From Dictyoglomus thermophilum H-6-12 (GTDB lineage Bacteria; Dictyoglomota; Dictyoglomia; Dictyoglomales; Dictyoglomaceae), in contig NC_011297.1 of NCBI RefSeq assembly GCF_000020965.1, positions 1,364,525 through 1,428,524 on the forward strand: 64,000 nucleotides of DNA, written 5' to 3'. A program made the position numbers and the translations under genes. Below the pieces are notes generated by a model, which was given only the letters and a program-made list of their open reading frames with translations, had not been told where the DNA came from and did no database searches. Position 1 is the stretch's first letter, and each line of letters begins with the position of its first letter. Shown one piece after another: positions 9,267 through 20,297 of the stretch.

Positions 9267-11626
<2,360 letters not shown>

Positions 11627-11634
<8 letters not shown>

Positions 11635-12706
11635 TTAAAGTAACCTCACCATTTTTCACTAAAAAATGGGGAAAATCTCTAAGAAATTCTATCTTAATTG
11701 GCGTGGTCAGAAATATCTGAAAGTCTTTTATTCCATCCCATACTCTTTTCTGTTTATATTCATCCAAATCTCCAAAAAGATCATCAATAAGAAGGATAGG
11801 CTTTTCTTTTCTTTTTTCAGAAAGAATCTCAACTTGAGCTAATTTCCAAATAATATAACCCAATTTTTTCTCACCTGCGGAACCATATTTCCTCAAGTCA
11901 TATTGGATATCATCCCTTATAATCCTCAAAACTATGTCATCTCTATGAGGACCAACTAATGTGTACCCTTTCTTTTTTTCCTCTGCTTCTTTTGCCTTTA
12001 ACATCACTTCAAAATTTTTTGCAATCTCTTCCTCCGAATCTCCTAAAGGAACAGTGGAAATATATTCTATTTCGAGAAAATTTTTCTCGAGAAGCTTATT
12101 AGAAACCTCCTTTACTTTAGATTTTATTTCTTCTACTATGCTTAGCCTTTGAAACAATATATAACTTCCTAATTTAATTAATGTAGAGTTCCACACACTC
12201 ACATCTCTACCACTTTTAAGAGTTAAATTCCTCTGATACAGAGTCTTGTAATATTCAGAAAGAGCTTTATGGTACTTATAAGACAAGGTAGAGATAAATC
12301 TGTTTAACAAGTACCTCCTCTGAGAGGGTCCTTTTTTAAAATTTTCTATTTCTTCTTGAGAAAAAAGAATGATAGGAAAAAGAAAAACCATATCTCTATA
12401 CCTTTTCAAATTTTTCTGATTAATTTTTATCTTCTTTTCTAACTCAGAAAGGGCTGACTCGAGCACTAAATTTTGATTCTGCCAATTTACATCTCCCCTG
12501 AGATAAAAACTCTCCTCACCCCATCTTATAATTTCCCTTTCATTTTTAGTTCTGAAAGATTTTCCAGAGAAAAGAAAATATATACTCTCAAGGATATTAG
12601 TTTTTCCTTGAGCATTTTCCCCATAGAATATGTTCACATCAAAAAAATTCAAATTCAAGTTCTTCAAATTCCTAAAGTTTACTACTCTCAAATCTATAAG
12701 GCGCAA
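11627..12706 (-). CDS. recF: DNA replication and repair protein RecF
   Basis: 359 residues. SMC-like ATPase that helps load RecA at gaps with RecO and RecR. Seen: LRVVNFRNLKNL start, Walker A GENAQGKTN, signature region GSAGEKKLGYI and Walker B ILLIDDLFGDLD. Translation probably starts at TTG (12706) directly after the yaaA stop, with GGGAG a few bases upstream inside the end of yaaA, giving tight coupling. Part of the dnaN-yaaA-recF-dciA-gyrB operon. Confidence 0.93.
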
Positions 12707-12922
12707 TTATTCTCCCACCACCACGACATATTTTTCTCCATCAACCTCTACCACATCTCCATTTTTTAATTTTCTACTCCTATGAAGTTCTATCTCACCG
12801 TTTACCTTTACCCTTCCTGCTAAAATAAGATTTTTTGCTTGCCCTCCAGTCTCTACTACCCTACACCACTTTAAAAACTGTCCTAAAGTAATAGACTCTG
12901 TATATATTTTTATCTCTTTCAT
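12707..12922 (-). CDS. yaaA: S4-domain RNA-binding protein YaaA
   Basis: 71 residues consisting of one S4-like domain (TLGQFLKWCRVVETGGQAKNL, then GRVKVNGEIE). Small RNA-binding protein seen between dnaN and recF in many Gram-positive and deep-branching genomes, with a proposed ribosome-assembly role. ATG overlaps the dnaN stop by 4 bases. Confidence 0.9.
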   Translation of the reverse strand: MKEIKIYTESITLGQFLKWCRVVETGGQAKNLILAGRVKVNGEIELHRSRKLKNGDVVEVDGEKYVVVVGE

Positions 12923-14022
12923 AGTCTCACAGGCATCAAGATATAGGTATAATTTTCATCCTCAGGAGACGTAATTAAAGCAGGTCCAAGATCCGAAGTG
13001 AATTTCATAACTATCTCATCCCAATCAGCATTATCCAAAGGATCCATAAGATACTCTACATTAAAACCTATTTCTAAATTACCATCTATATTAACCTCTG
13101 CAGGCAATACCTCTTTAGCAAAGCCTCTCTCTGAGGGCAAAGTAGAAATTACCACCTCTTCTGAGGAAAGACTAATTTTAACTGTATTTGTTTGATCTAT
13201 CTCAGCAAATACCTCCATTCTCTCTAAAATATCAAGAAAATCCTTCCTATTTGCCTTAAAAGAAGCTGTAAATTCCGTTGGAATTATCTTATCATAGGCT
13301 GGAAACTGCCCTTGAAGAAGTCTTGATATAAAGTAAATCTCTCCACAATTAAAAACTACCTGGTTATCCAAGGCAGCTATATTTACCCTATCTTCCAATG
13401 CTTTTGTAATTATTTTTTGCCATTCCTTTAAACTTTTAGCTGGAACAATAATGGAAGGAAAATCTTTATCTATCTCTAAGGTTTTAAGAGCTAATCTATG
13501 ACCATCTACTGCAACCATATTCAATTTCCCATCTTTTCCCTCAAAGAGCACTCCTGTAAGAACCTGTTTTATCTCATCCTCTGCTGCTGCAAAGATAGTT
13601 TGTTTTATAGCCTTTGCAAACAAAATTCTATCAAGACTTGCATGGTATTCAGTAATATTACCAACTTCAACTTTTGGGAATTCCTCTGGACTTTCTCCTT
13701 GAATTTCTATATCCGAATAGCCAGCATGAATAATCGCTCTATTTCTTTCGTTCACATAAACCTCTAAGGTTACTTCGGGAAGTTTACCTATTACATCTAT
13801 AAATAAGCTTGCTGGAAGACAAACTTCTCCTGGCTCTTCCACAATCACAGGCATACTTAAGGCAAGACCAACCTCTAAATTATTACCTTGGAGATATAAA
13901 GTATCATTCTCTGCCTTCATATAGACATAAGTCAGAATAGGTATAGTAGTCTTTGTAGCAACCGCACTTTTAACAAATTGCAATGACTTATATAAATCTT
14001 CTTGTTGAGTAATAAACTTCAT
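12919..14022 (-). CDS. dnaN: DNA polymerase III sliding clamp (beta subunit)
   Basis: 367 residues, three repeated clamp domains of about 120 residues forming the ring around DNA as a dimer. Seen: N-terminal MKFITQQEDLYKSLQFVKSA, internal TGVLFEGKDGKLNMVAVDGHRLA and the C-terminal YTYILMPVRL, the usual clamp ending. ATG has GGAGGAGGAAAT upstream. First gene of its operon; dnaA, its usual partner, is absent and the divergent neighbour is an Rrf2 regulator. Confidence 0.95.
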   Translation of the reverse strand: MKFITQQEDLYKSLQFVKSAVATKTTIPILTYVYMKAENDTLYLQGNNLEVGLALSMPVIVEEPGEVCLPASLFIDVIGKLPEVTLEVYVNERNRAIIHAGYSDIEIQGESPEEFPKVEVGNITEYHASLDRILFAKAIKQTIFAAAEDEIKQVLTGVLFEGKDGKLNMVAVDGHRLALKTLEIDKDFPSIIVPAKSLKEWQKIITKALEDRVNIAALDNQVVFNCGEIYFISRLLQGQFPAYDKIIPTEFTASFKANRKDFLDILERMEVFAEIDQTNTVKISLSSEEVVISTLPSERGFAKEVLPAEVNIDGNLEIGFNVEYLMDPLDNADWDEIVMKFTSDLGPALITSPEDENYTYILMPVRL

Positions 14023-14063
14023 TATTTCCTCCTCCTTCTTATGAGTTTAATATACACTTTTCA

Positions 14064-14069
14064 ATTATA
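14064..14069 (-). promoter_or_regulatory. Probable -10 box of the dnaN operon
   Basis: TATAAT on the minus strand, about 42 bases upstream of the dnaN ATG, followed by a short purine-rich leader with the ribosome site. The -35 region is T-rich without a clear TTGACA. Confidence 0.45.
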
Positions 14070-14101
14070 CCTTGACATTAAAAAAATAAAAAGTTTTGCT
14101 A

Positions 14102-14130
14102 TTGACAATTAAATAATTCCGACTTAAAAT
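14102..14130 (+). promoter_or_regulatory. Sigma-70-type promoter of the rrf2-sufCB operon, with possible Rrf2 operator
   Basis: TTGACA at 14102-14107, 17-base spacer, TAAAAT at 14125-14130: near-consensus. The spacer end reads CCGACT, matching the left half of the IscR type 1 box (YYGACT), directly against the -10 box; the right half is poor. Autoregulation by the Rrf2 protein encoded next is a reasonable inference. Confidence 0.7.
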
Positions 14131-14169
14131 GTAAATGTTGAGTAAAAAACTAAACTTTTAGGAGGTAAG

Positions 14170-14604
14170 ATGTTTCGAGTATCTGCCAAATTGGAATACG
14201 GATTAAGAGCTATGATATACTTGGGGGAAAATTACCCCCATGAGAAGGTTACCCTTTCTCAAATATCCCAAAAAGAAAATATATCAAGAGAATTTCTTGC
14301 TCAACTAATGTCTGACTTAAGGAGAGCAAATCTCATAGAAAGTTACAAAGGTATCACAGGAGGTTATACTTTAACTAAACCCCCAAAAGAGATTACTCTA
14401 AAAGAGATTTTTGAGGCATTAGAAGGGCCTATTCAAATTATTGATTGTATTCATTTAGAAAATAAGTGTGAAAGAGAAAACACTTGTTATTCAAAAAGCG
14501 TATGGAGATTTATAGAGAAAAAGATCATAGATCTTTTAGGAAAATTAACCCTAGAAGATCTTATTAATGGAACAATTAGAAAGGAGGAAGTTTTGACACT
14601 ATGA
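14170..14604 (+). CDS. Rrf2-family Fe-S-sensing regulator (IscR/SufR-like)
   Basis: 144 residues. Winged-helix N-terminus (KLEYGLRAMIYLG, then ISREFLAQLMSDLRRANLI and the wing GITGGYTL). Cysteines C93, C100 and C106 are spaced C-x6-C-x5-C, close to the Fe-S ligands of E. coli IscR (92, 98, 104). GGAGG precedes the ATG. The stop overlaps the sufC ATG, so it is the first gene of a Fe-S assembly operon and most likely reports cluster status to it. NsrR is the other possibility. Confidence 0.88.
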   Translation: MFRVSAKLEYGLRAMIYLGENYPHEKVTLSQISQKENISREFLAQLMSDLRRANLIESYKGITGGYTLTKPPKEITLKEIFEALEGPIQIIDCIHLENKCERENTCYSKSVWRFIEKKIIDLLGKLTLEDLINGTIRKEEVLTL

Positions 14605-15353
14605 AAGAAACAATTGGAAAGGAAATGTTAAGATTAGAAAATTTGAAAGTCGAGGTAAAAGATGAAGTAATTCTTGAAAATATAAATCTGTCTCTAAATG
14701 AAGGAGTTCATGTACTTCTTGGGCCTAATGGTACAGGAAAATCTACCTTATTAGGGGCAATAATGGGACTTTCCAAATATAAGACTTCTGGCAAAATATG
14801 GTTCTACAATGAAGATATAACTGACTTAACTCCAGATCAGAGATTTAAAAAAGGAATATTCCTCGCCTATCAACTACCCCCAGCTGTGAGAGGAGTTAGG
14901 CTTAAGGATATCCTTAAGAAAATATTGAATATTGATCCCAAGAAGAATTTACCTGAGGAAGTATATACATATTTAAGAGAATTAGACCTTGATGAAAGTT
15001 TTCTTGAAAGAGAAATTAACTATGGCTTCTCGGGAGGCGAAAGAAAAAAGAGTGAAATTCTTCAACTTTTATTGGCAAAACCAAAACTTGCCATGCTTGA
15101 TGAACCTGATTCTGGAGTAGATATAGACTCTTTAAAACTCATTGGTGAAGCTCTAAGAAAGATTTCAAAAGAAAGTAACCTGTTAATCGTTACCCACAAC
15201 TTAAAAGTGCTCGATTATGTAAATCCTAATTCTGTCATCGTCCTCTTAGATGGTAAATATATTTATAAAGATGGTATTGAAATAATTCATCAAATTGAAG
15301 AAAGAGGATACGAATATGTAAGGAGGTTGGCATATGCTCAAAACTTATCTTAA
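14601..15353 (+). CDS. sufC: SufC-type Fe-S assembly ATPase
   Basis: 250 residues. ABC-type ATPase that drives the SufB scaffold. Seen: Walker A GPNGTGKST, the Q-loop AYQLPPAVRG, signature FSGGERKKSEILQLL, Walker B LAMLDEPDSGVD and H-loop VTHN. ATG at 14601 overlaps the rrf2 stop (ATGA). An alternative start at 14625 gives the family-typical MLRLENLKV; both are possible. The end overlaps the SufB gene by 20 bases. Confidence 0.93.
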   Translation: MKETIGKEMLRLENLKVEVKDEVILENINLSLNEGVHVLLGPNGTGKSTLLGAIMGLSKYKTSGKIWFYNEDITDLTPDQRFKKGIFLAYQLPPAVRGVRLKDILKKILNIDPKKNLPEEVYTYLRELDLDESFLEREINYGFSGGERKKSEILQLLLAKPKLAMLDEPDSGVDIDSLKLIGEALRKISKESNLLIVTHNLKVLDYVNPNSVIVLLDGKYIYKDGIEIIHQIEERGYEYVRRLAYAQNLS

Positions 15354-16569
15354 AGAATTAAGAGAAAAAGCCTTAAAAGCAAAAGATAAACCAGCATTAT
15401 TGGGTCCTGACATAGATTTAGAGCCCTATATGAAGACTATATCTGACATTAAGATTAATGATTTGGAGGAACTTCCTGAAGAAATAAAAGAGAATATTCT
15501 TTACTCAGGAATAACTCCTTCCGAAGAAGAAAGAGCAGGAACATATTTTCAAATAAACCACAGTGTAGTTTACGAAAAATTAAAGGAAACCTATAAAGGT
15601 AAATTAGAGATAATGTCGATTCAAGAAGCCCTTGAAAAATACGATTGGTTAGAGGACTATTACGGAAGACTTGTAAAGCCTGATACTGATAAATACACAG
15701 CATGGGCAGAACTTCTTCCTACAGGAGGTTATTTCATAAGGGTATTTGCCAATCAAAAGGTAGAATATCCTGTGCAATCTTGCTTATACATCAAAGAAGG
15801 GAATATAAGCCAAAATGTACATAACATAATAATTGTTGAGGAAAATGCGGAAGTTTTTGTAACCACAGGGTGTTTAACTCATTTGAAAAATCAACCTGGT
15901 ATTCACATAGGTATTTCAGAATTTTTCGTTAAGAAAGGTGGTAAACTATACTTTACTATGATCCATAATTGGTCAGAGGAATTCCATGTAAGGCCTAGAA
16001 CCGCTGTACTTGTAGAGGAAAATGGAGTATTTATAAATAACTATGTAAGCTTAAAACCAGTTAAATCTATCCAAAGTTATCCAACGGTATACGTAAAAGA
16101 AAATGCTATAGCAAGACTTTATAGTATCATATACGGAAGAAAAGATTCCTATATTGATCTTGGTGGAAGAATAATATTTGAAGGAGAAAACTCAAAGGGA
16201 GAAATAGTTTCAAGAATAATTGCTGATGATTCATCTCAAATCTACAGTAGGGGCGAGCTGATAGGTAAAGCAAAAGGATCCAAAGGCTTTTTAGATTGTA
16301 GAGGAATAATTTTAAACAAAAATGCAAAAATAGTAGCTATACCTATACTTGACGCTCAGCATCCTGAAAGTGAGCTTTCTCACGAAGCAGCCATAGGTCC
16401 TATAAATGAAGAGGAGATAGAATATTTAACTACACGTGGTTTTGACAAAGATGAGGCAATGTCTACCATAACTCGCGGTTTCCTGAACCTTGAAATACCA
16501 GGACTTCCAAAAGTTGCAAAAGAACAAATTAGTAATACAGTAGCACAATTAGAAAAGGCTGGGCTATAA
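15334..16569 (+). CDS. sufB: SufB-type Fe-S cluster scaffold
   Basis: 411 residues, shorter than E. coli SufB (495). Beta-helix scaffold protein partnering SufC. C322 (in LDCRGIIL) and H350-E351 (in LSHEAAIG) are 28 residues apart, exactly the spacing of Cys405 and His433 in E. coli SufB, so the assembly site is conserved and this is SufB rather than SufD. Residues 1-110 are helical; the beta-helix follows from about 130. There is no sufD, sufS, sufE or sufU here, so the unit is SufC plus SufB alone, like the minimal SufBC (SMS) systems of anaerobes and archaea. Confidence 0.9.
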   Translation: MLKTYLKELREKALKAKDKPALLGPDIDLEPYMKTISDIKINDLEELPEEIKENILYSGITPSEEERAGTYFQINHSVVYEKLKETYKGKLEIMSIQEALEKYDWLEDYYGRLVKPDTDKYTAWAELLPTGGYFIRVFANQKVEYPVQSCLYIKEGNISQNVHNIIIVEENAEVFVTTGCLTHLKNQPGIHIGISEFFVKKGGKLYFTMIHNWSEEFHVRPRTAVLVEENGVFINNYVSLKPVKSIQSYPTVYVKENAIARLYSIIYGRKDSYIDLGGRIIFEGENSKGEIVSRIIADDSSQIYSRGELIGKAKGSKGFLDCRGIILNKNAKIVAIPILDAQHPESELSHEAAIGPINEEEIEYLTTRGFDKDEAMSTITRGFLNLEIPGLPKVAKEQISNTVAQLEKAGL

Positions 16570-16578
16570 TATGAGTAA

Positions 16579-17301
16579 ATGGAAGAAAACTTTAAAAGGA
16601 TCCTTAGAGAAAAGGTTAGTGAACTAAATTTAAGTCTTGATCCCCTTCAAGAGGAGAAGTTTTATTTATACTATATGGCATTAAAAGAGTGGAATAGGAA
16701 AATAAATCTTACTTCTCTTGAAGGGGAAGAGGAGATTATTTTAAAACATTTTGTTGATTCCCTATCATGTATAATACCCATAAGGAATGAAAATATAGAA
16801 AGAATAATAGACATCGGTACAGGAGCGGGCTTTCCGGGCATACCAATTAAAATCTATGATGAGAAATATAAATTAACCCTTTTAGAATCTCAAAAGAAAA
16901 AGATCCTATTTTTAGAAGAACTTATAAAAATACTGGAACTTTCGGATGTCGAAATTGTATGGGATAGAGCTGAAAATTTAGGAAAAGATCCAAGATATAG
17001 AGAACAATTCGATTTAGCCCTTGCAAGAGGAGTTGCTAAGCCTAATATAGTTTTGGAATATGCCCTACCCTTTGTAAAGACTGGAGGAATATTCTTAGGA
17101 CAAGCAACACCCAATAACCTTTCAGAGTGGGAAAACGCGCAAAAGGTAGTTGGGATATTAGGAGGAAAAACCGAAGAAAAAATTGAGATAAATTTCGATA
17201 ACATTACAAGAATTTTCCTAAAGATAAGAAAAATTAATAATACTCCGGAAAAATATCCTCGAAGGCCAGGTATACCAGAAAAAAGACCTCTTCTTCCTTA
17301 A
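16579..17301 (+). CDS. rsmG: 16S rRNA (guanine-527-N7) methyltransferase
   Basis: 240 residues. SAM-dependent methyltransferase acting on G527 of 16S rRNA. Seen: KEWNRKINLTSL, KHFVDSLSC, SAM motif IDIGTGAGFPGIPIKI, LESQKKKILFLEE and ALARGVAKP. It ends PRRPGIPEKRPLLP, the usual RsmG tail. It follows sufB by 9 bases with only a weak ribosome site (GAGTAA), so coupling to sufB is likely. Confidence 0.95.
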   Translation: MEENFKRILREKVSELNLSLDPLQEEKFYLYYMALKEWNRKINLTSLEGEEEIILKHFVDSLSCIIPIRNENIERIIDIGTGAGFPGIPIKIYDEKYKLTLLESQKKKILFLEELIKILELSDVEIVWDRAENLGKDPRYREQFDLALARGVAKPNIVLEYALPFVKTGGIFLGQATPNNLSEWENAQKVVGILGGKTEEKIEINFDNITRIFLKIRKINNTPEKYPRRPGIPEKRPLLP

Positions 17302-17308
17302 AATTTTA

Positions 17309-17337
17309 TTGATATTGATGAATTAATTACTTAAAAT
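17309..17337 (+). promoter_or_regulatory. Promoter with overlapping inverted repeat upstream of the GNAT-like gene
   Basis: TTGATA at 17309-17314 and TAAAAT at 17332-17337 with a 17-base spacer. A 7-3-7 perfect inverted repeat (ACTTAAA-ATA-TTTAAGT, 17329-17345) covers the -10 box and could be an operator, though its AT-only nature makes chance possible. Confidence 0.45.
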
Positions 17338-17374
17338 ATTTAAGTTAGAAATTTTTCATTCAAAGGAGGTAATT

Positions 17375-18505
17375 ATGTCCGTAGAAATAAAAGAGGTAAA
17401 AACTGAGCAAGAAAAGAAAGACTTTATAATGTTTCCTTTTGAACTCTATAAAAACGATCCATTGTGGGTTCCGCCTCTAATCTCAGAGATGAAGAGAATC
17501 GTAAATGGACCAGGAAGCTTACTATTCCAATCGGGTCCTCATACTTTTTTCAATGCTTATGAAAATGGAAAAATTATAGGAAGAATAGCTGTAGGAATAG
17601 ATGAAAAAATGAACAAAATAAGAAATAAAACCGAAGGATATGTTACTTTATTTGAGAGTATTAATAATAAAGAAGTAGCCTTTTCTCTTTTGGATACTGC
17701 ACAAAACTGGCTCAGAGAAAGAAAAATGACAAAAATGATAGGTCCTGTTTCTCCAACAAATGGTGATGACTACAGAGGAATGTTAGTGGAAAATTTCGAA
17801 GATCCACCTGTAATATACACTACCTATAATCCACCTTACTATGTCGACTTTTTTAAAGACTATGGTTTTGTGCCAGAACACACTTTTGTAGCCTTCAAAT
17901 ATGATCTCAAAAAATTACCATTAGATGACTCCATTAAAGTAATTGAATATGCCAAAAAGAAATATAACTTCTATACGAGAAAAGCAGACTACTCTAAGGT
18001 AGTCGAGGAGGCAAAAATCCTTCAAAAAATATTGGAAAGATCTCTTATACCCTTAGAGTATGACTATCTTCTTCCTCCCACAGAGGAAGAAATGATTTCC
18101 TTAGCAAAAGACTTAGTCAAATTTATACCAGCAGAATTTGTACAGATTGCCTTTTCTGAGGAAACCCCTATCGGCTTTGCAGTAGCAATGCCTGATTACA
18201 ATCAAGTACTTAAAAGGCTTAATGGGAGACTCTTCCCCTTAGGTTGGCTTAAATTTCTATGGTATAAAAATAAAATAAATAGAGCGAGAGTATTTCTACT
18301 TTTTGTAGTACCTGAATTTCAATCAAAGGGAGTCCCTGCCGCACTATTCATTGAATTATTAAGATATGCTAGGGATAAAGGCTATGTTTTCGCAGAAGGT
18401 TCAACCATTAATATCAACAATAATAAAATGTGTCGTGAGGCTGAAGGAGTAGGAGGAGTACTTTACAAAAAATTTGTAATATTTAAAAAAGAAATTATAA
18501 ACTAA
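17375..18505 (+). CDS. GNAT-superfamily-like protein
   Basis: 376 residues. N-terminal region with FPFELYKNDPLWVPPL and a GRIAVGID strand, and a C-terminal half with a GNAT-like acetyl-CoA region (RVFLLFVVPEFQSKGVPAALFIELLRYARDKGY) are typical of the large uncharacterised family related to YghO. It may be a tandem, partly degenerate, acetyltransferase. Substrate unknown. GGAGG precedes the ATG, and it has its own promoter. Confidence 0.75.
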   Translation: MSVEIKEVKTEQEKKDFIMFPFELYKNDPLWVPPLISEMKRIVNGPGSLLFQSGPHTFFNAYENGKIIGRIAVGIDEKMNKIRNKTEGYVTLFESINNKEVAFSLLDTAQNWLRERKMTKMIGPVSPTNGDDYRGMLVENFEDPPVIYTTYNPPYYVDFFKDYGFVPEHTFVAFKYDLKKLPLDDSIKVIEYAKKKYNFYTRKADYSKVVEEAKILQKILERSLIPLEYDYLLPPTEEEMISLAKDLVKFIPAEFVQIAFSEETPIGFAVAMPDYNQVLKRLNGRLFPLGWLKFLWYKNKINRARVFLLFVVPEFQSKGVPAALFIELLRYARDKGYVFAEGSTININNNKMCREAEGVGGVLYKKFVIFKKEIIN

Positions 18506-18536
18506 TAGAAAGGGGGTGTCAATAGAAAAGTTTTCC

Positions 18537-18564
18537 TTGACTTTATCTCCTCTTCTTCTATAAT
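18537..18564 (+). promoter_or_regulatory. Promoter of the second ArsR gene
   Basis: TTGACT at 18537-18542, 16-base spacer, TATAAT at 18559-18564, about 55 bases before the ATG. Confidence 0.6.
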
Positions 18565-18619
18565 TAAATAGAACTTATTAATTAAATAAAAAAACAAAAA
18601 GAAAGGGAGTAATAAATAT

Positions 18620-18937
18620 ATGGAGACTAAAGACAAAGAGAGGCTTTCAATTGAAGAATGTGAGGCTTTATCAGATATCTTTAAATCTCTCTCAAGTTAT
18701 GTAAGAATTCATATACTCTGTGCCCTTTCCGATGGAGAAAAAAGTGCAGGAGAGATAGCCAAACTTATAAATGCATCCTTTGCAAATACATCTCAAAACT
18801 TGAAAGATCTTTATAACTTAGGACTTCTTAAGAAAAGGCGTGTAGGCCAATTTGTTTATTACTCTTTAGCAGATGACTCAGTTCTTGAACTCTTAGAGCT
18901 GGTAAGAAGAATTAGGTTCAAATCCAAGAAAGCTTAA
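18620..18937 (+). CDS. ArsR-family winged-helix regulator
   Basis: 105 residues. Helix with SLSSYVRIHILCALS, recognition region ASFANTSQNLKDLYNLGLLKKRR and wing VGQFVYYSL identify the ArsR fold. It has only two cysteines (EEC near the N-terminus and C in HILCAL), not the classical metal pair. Distantly like the ArsR at 1838-2149. It is monocistronic: own promoter, strong terminator directly after. Target unknown. Confidence 0.85.
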   Translation: METKDKERLSIEECEALSDIFKSLSSYVRIHILCALSDGEKSAGEIAKLINASFANTSQNLKDLYNLGLLKKRRVGQFVYYSLADDSVLELLELVRRIRFKSKKA

Positions 18938-18975
18938 AAAAAGAGGGGAGGCCTAAAGGTCTCCCCTCTTTTTTA
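18936..18975. terminator. Bidirectional intrinsic terminator
   Basis: Stem AAGAGGGGAG / CTCCCCTCTT with loop GCCTAAAGGT, flanked by an A-run on the left and T-run on the right. It serves the ArsR gene (plus) and the barrel-protein gene that ends at 18990 (minus). Confidence 0.88.
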
Positions 18976-18989
18976 TCCCTTAAGTTATC

Positions 18990-20198
18990 TTAAAATCTTA
19001 CAGAACCCGAAATAGATCCTGCAACAGGAGCCATATTCGTTGGATCTAAAACAATGGCCATATCAGCTTGTACAAGTAAGATATTTGCACCTAAACCAAG
19101 GGTATAGATTTGAGGTTGTAAATTTGCATCAAGTACTGCTCCGCCTCTTGCTGTCAATACAAAGAATAGTGGTTGTTCTACACCTACTCTATAGGAAATA
19201 GGAGTAAAGTTTTTGTCAAGATCTGCATCAATGGCAACCCTAGTAGCAAGAACTGGTATTTTCACAAATACACCTGCCTTCAAAGACATATCTGGCAAAG
19301 TCACATCCATAGGAGAAGTACTTTCAGAATAAGGCGTAGTAGTTGTAATAGAACCGCTAGTATCAGAGAAATAACCCTCTTCATACCCTGAGGTTATTTT
19401 ACCTTCTAATGGTATACCAAAGGCATCTTTTACCACAATTCCTGCTGCCACAAAGGGTGAAAATCTCGCATAAGCTCCCACATCAAAGGATACATATCTT
19501 TGCTCGTTTAAATTAAAACTTCTTCTAAAATAATCATTATCATTTGGTTGACCTTCTACTATAGCCTGAGCTACTCCAGTTTGAGTTGCTTTTGCCTGTA
19601 CAGAAGTATTTACATAATACTCATTCACCAATCTAACATTAGCACCAAGGTTTACTTTTAAGCCAAGAAGGTCAATAGCAGGAATCGCTACTGTAAGAGC
19701 ACAATTGGCTCTCAAATTAGAGTTAAGATTGACATTTCCTTCTAATTGGAGATCGGATGAAGAATCATTAGTGGTATATTTGTAATAATAAGCATTTAAA
19801 TCTCCATTTCCAAATAAAGTCAACCCAAGCTTGCTTATGCCAAGATGCAAATATCCTCCCGTAGATAGTACAGCAGAAAGTTCTCCATTTGGAGTCTCAC
19901 TATCACTTTGTAAAGCCTTTAAATATTCCACAAAAGTATTAAGTTTATCCCTATTCTCCTTATCAAGTGGAGCAACTCCTAAACCAAGTTTTAATGTCAA
20001 TTTTGAGTATTCTCCCATTAAAGCAGGATTGTAAATTGCAGAAGTAGGAGAATCTGCAAGAGCTGTCATAGCACCAGCCATTCCCATTGCCCTTGGATCA
20101 TATAAAAGATCCTTATAAGCAAAAGTTGTGCTTGCGGCGTAAGAAATCCCCACAAGGGAAATCAAAAGAATCATTAAAAGAATCAAACTTCTTTTCAT
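18990..20198 (-). CDS. Secreted outer-membrane beta-barrel-like protein (FadL/TraF-like superfamily)
   Basis: 402 residues. Signal peptide MKRSLILLMILLISLVG...AAS, then DPRAMGMAGAMTALADSPTSAIYNPAL, the N-terminal motif of the FadL/PorV/TraF-like barrel superfamily. The rest is alternating beta strands with many glycines and ends VAGSISGSVRF, a terminal Phe as in barrel proteins. ATG at 20198 chosen over an upstream in-frame start at 20246 because of the GAGG site and the signal peptide. Ligand unknown. Implies a diderm envelope. Monocistronic, and divergent from hsp20-lon across a shared palindrome. Confidence 0.72.
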   Translation of the reverse strand: MKRSLILLMILLISLVGISYAASTTFAYKDLLYDPRAMGMAGAMTALADSPTSAIYNPALMGEYSKLTLKLGLGVAPLDKENRDKLNTFVEYLKALQSDSETPNGELSAVLSTGGYLHLGISKLGLTLFGNGDLNAYYYKYTTNDSSSDLQLEGNVNLNSNLRANCALTVAIPAIDLLGLKVNLGANVRLVNEYYVNTSVQAKATQTGVAQAIVEGQPNDNDYFRRSFNLNEQRYVSFDVGAYARFSPFVAAGIVVKDAFGIPLEGKITSGYEEGYFSDTSGSITTTTPYSESTSPMDVTLPDMSLKAGVFVKIPVLATRVAIDADLDKNFTPISYRVGVEQPLFFVLTARGGAVLDANLQPQIYTLGLGANILLVQADMAIVLDPTNMAPVAGSISGSVRF

Positions 20199-20244
20199 AA
20201 ACCTCTCACCTCGCACTTTAAATTTTGATCTTCTTACCAATCTC

Positions 20245-20250
20245 ATTATA
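20245..20250 (-). promoter_or_regulatory. Probable -10 box of the barrel-protein gene
   Basis: TATAAT on the minus strand, 46 bases before the ATG. The palindrome at 20274-20287 would be centred near -43 from the expected start site. Confidence 0.45.
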
Positions 20251-20273
20251 AACCTTATAGCTAAAATAAAAAA

Positions 20274-20287
20274 GTGATCTATATCAC
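20274..20287. promoter_or_regulatory. CRP/FNR-like palindrome between divergent promoters
   Basis: GTGATCTATATCAC is a perfect palindrome and matches the CRP-type core GTGA-N6-TCAC. It lies between the divergent -10 boxes of the barrel gene and hsp20, where no gene ends, so it is unlikely to be a terminator despite the following T-run. Confidence 0.5.
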
Positions 20288-20297
20288 CTTTTTTTTA

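Noticed and set aside
14023..14169. Replication origin next to dnaN
   Set aside because: No DnaA-box-like nonamers are visible in this short spacer and dnaA is not adjacent.
15334..16569. Assignment of the scaffold as SufD
   Set aside because: The Cys and His-Glu residues of SufB are present at exact spacing; SufD lacks this cysteine.
16571..16630. ATG at 16571 as a small gene or rsmG start
   Set aside because: It is in another frame and stops after about 18 codons; the rsmG frame begins at 16579.
20274..20296. Hairpin with T-run read as an intrinsic terminator
   Set aside because: The 5-bp stem is weak and it sits between two divergent gene starts, where no transcript needs to end; an operator fits better.
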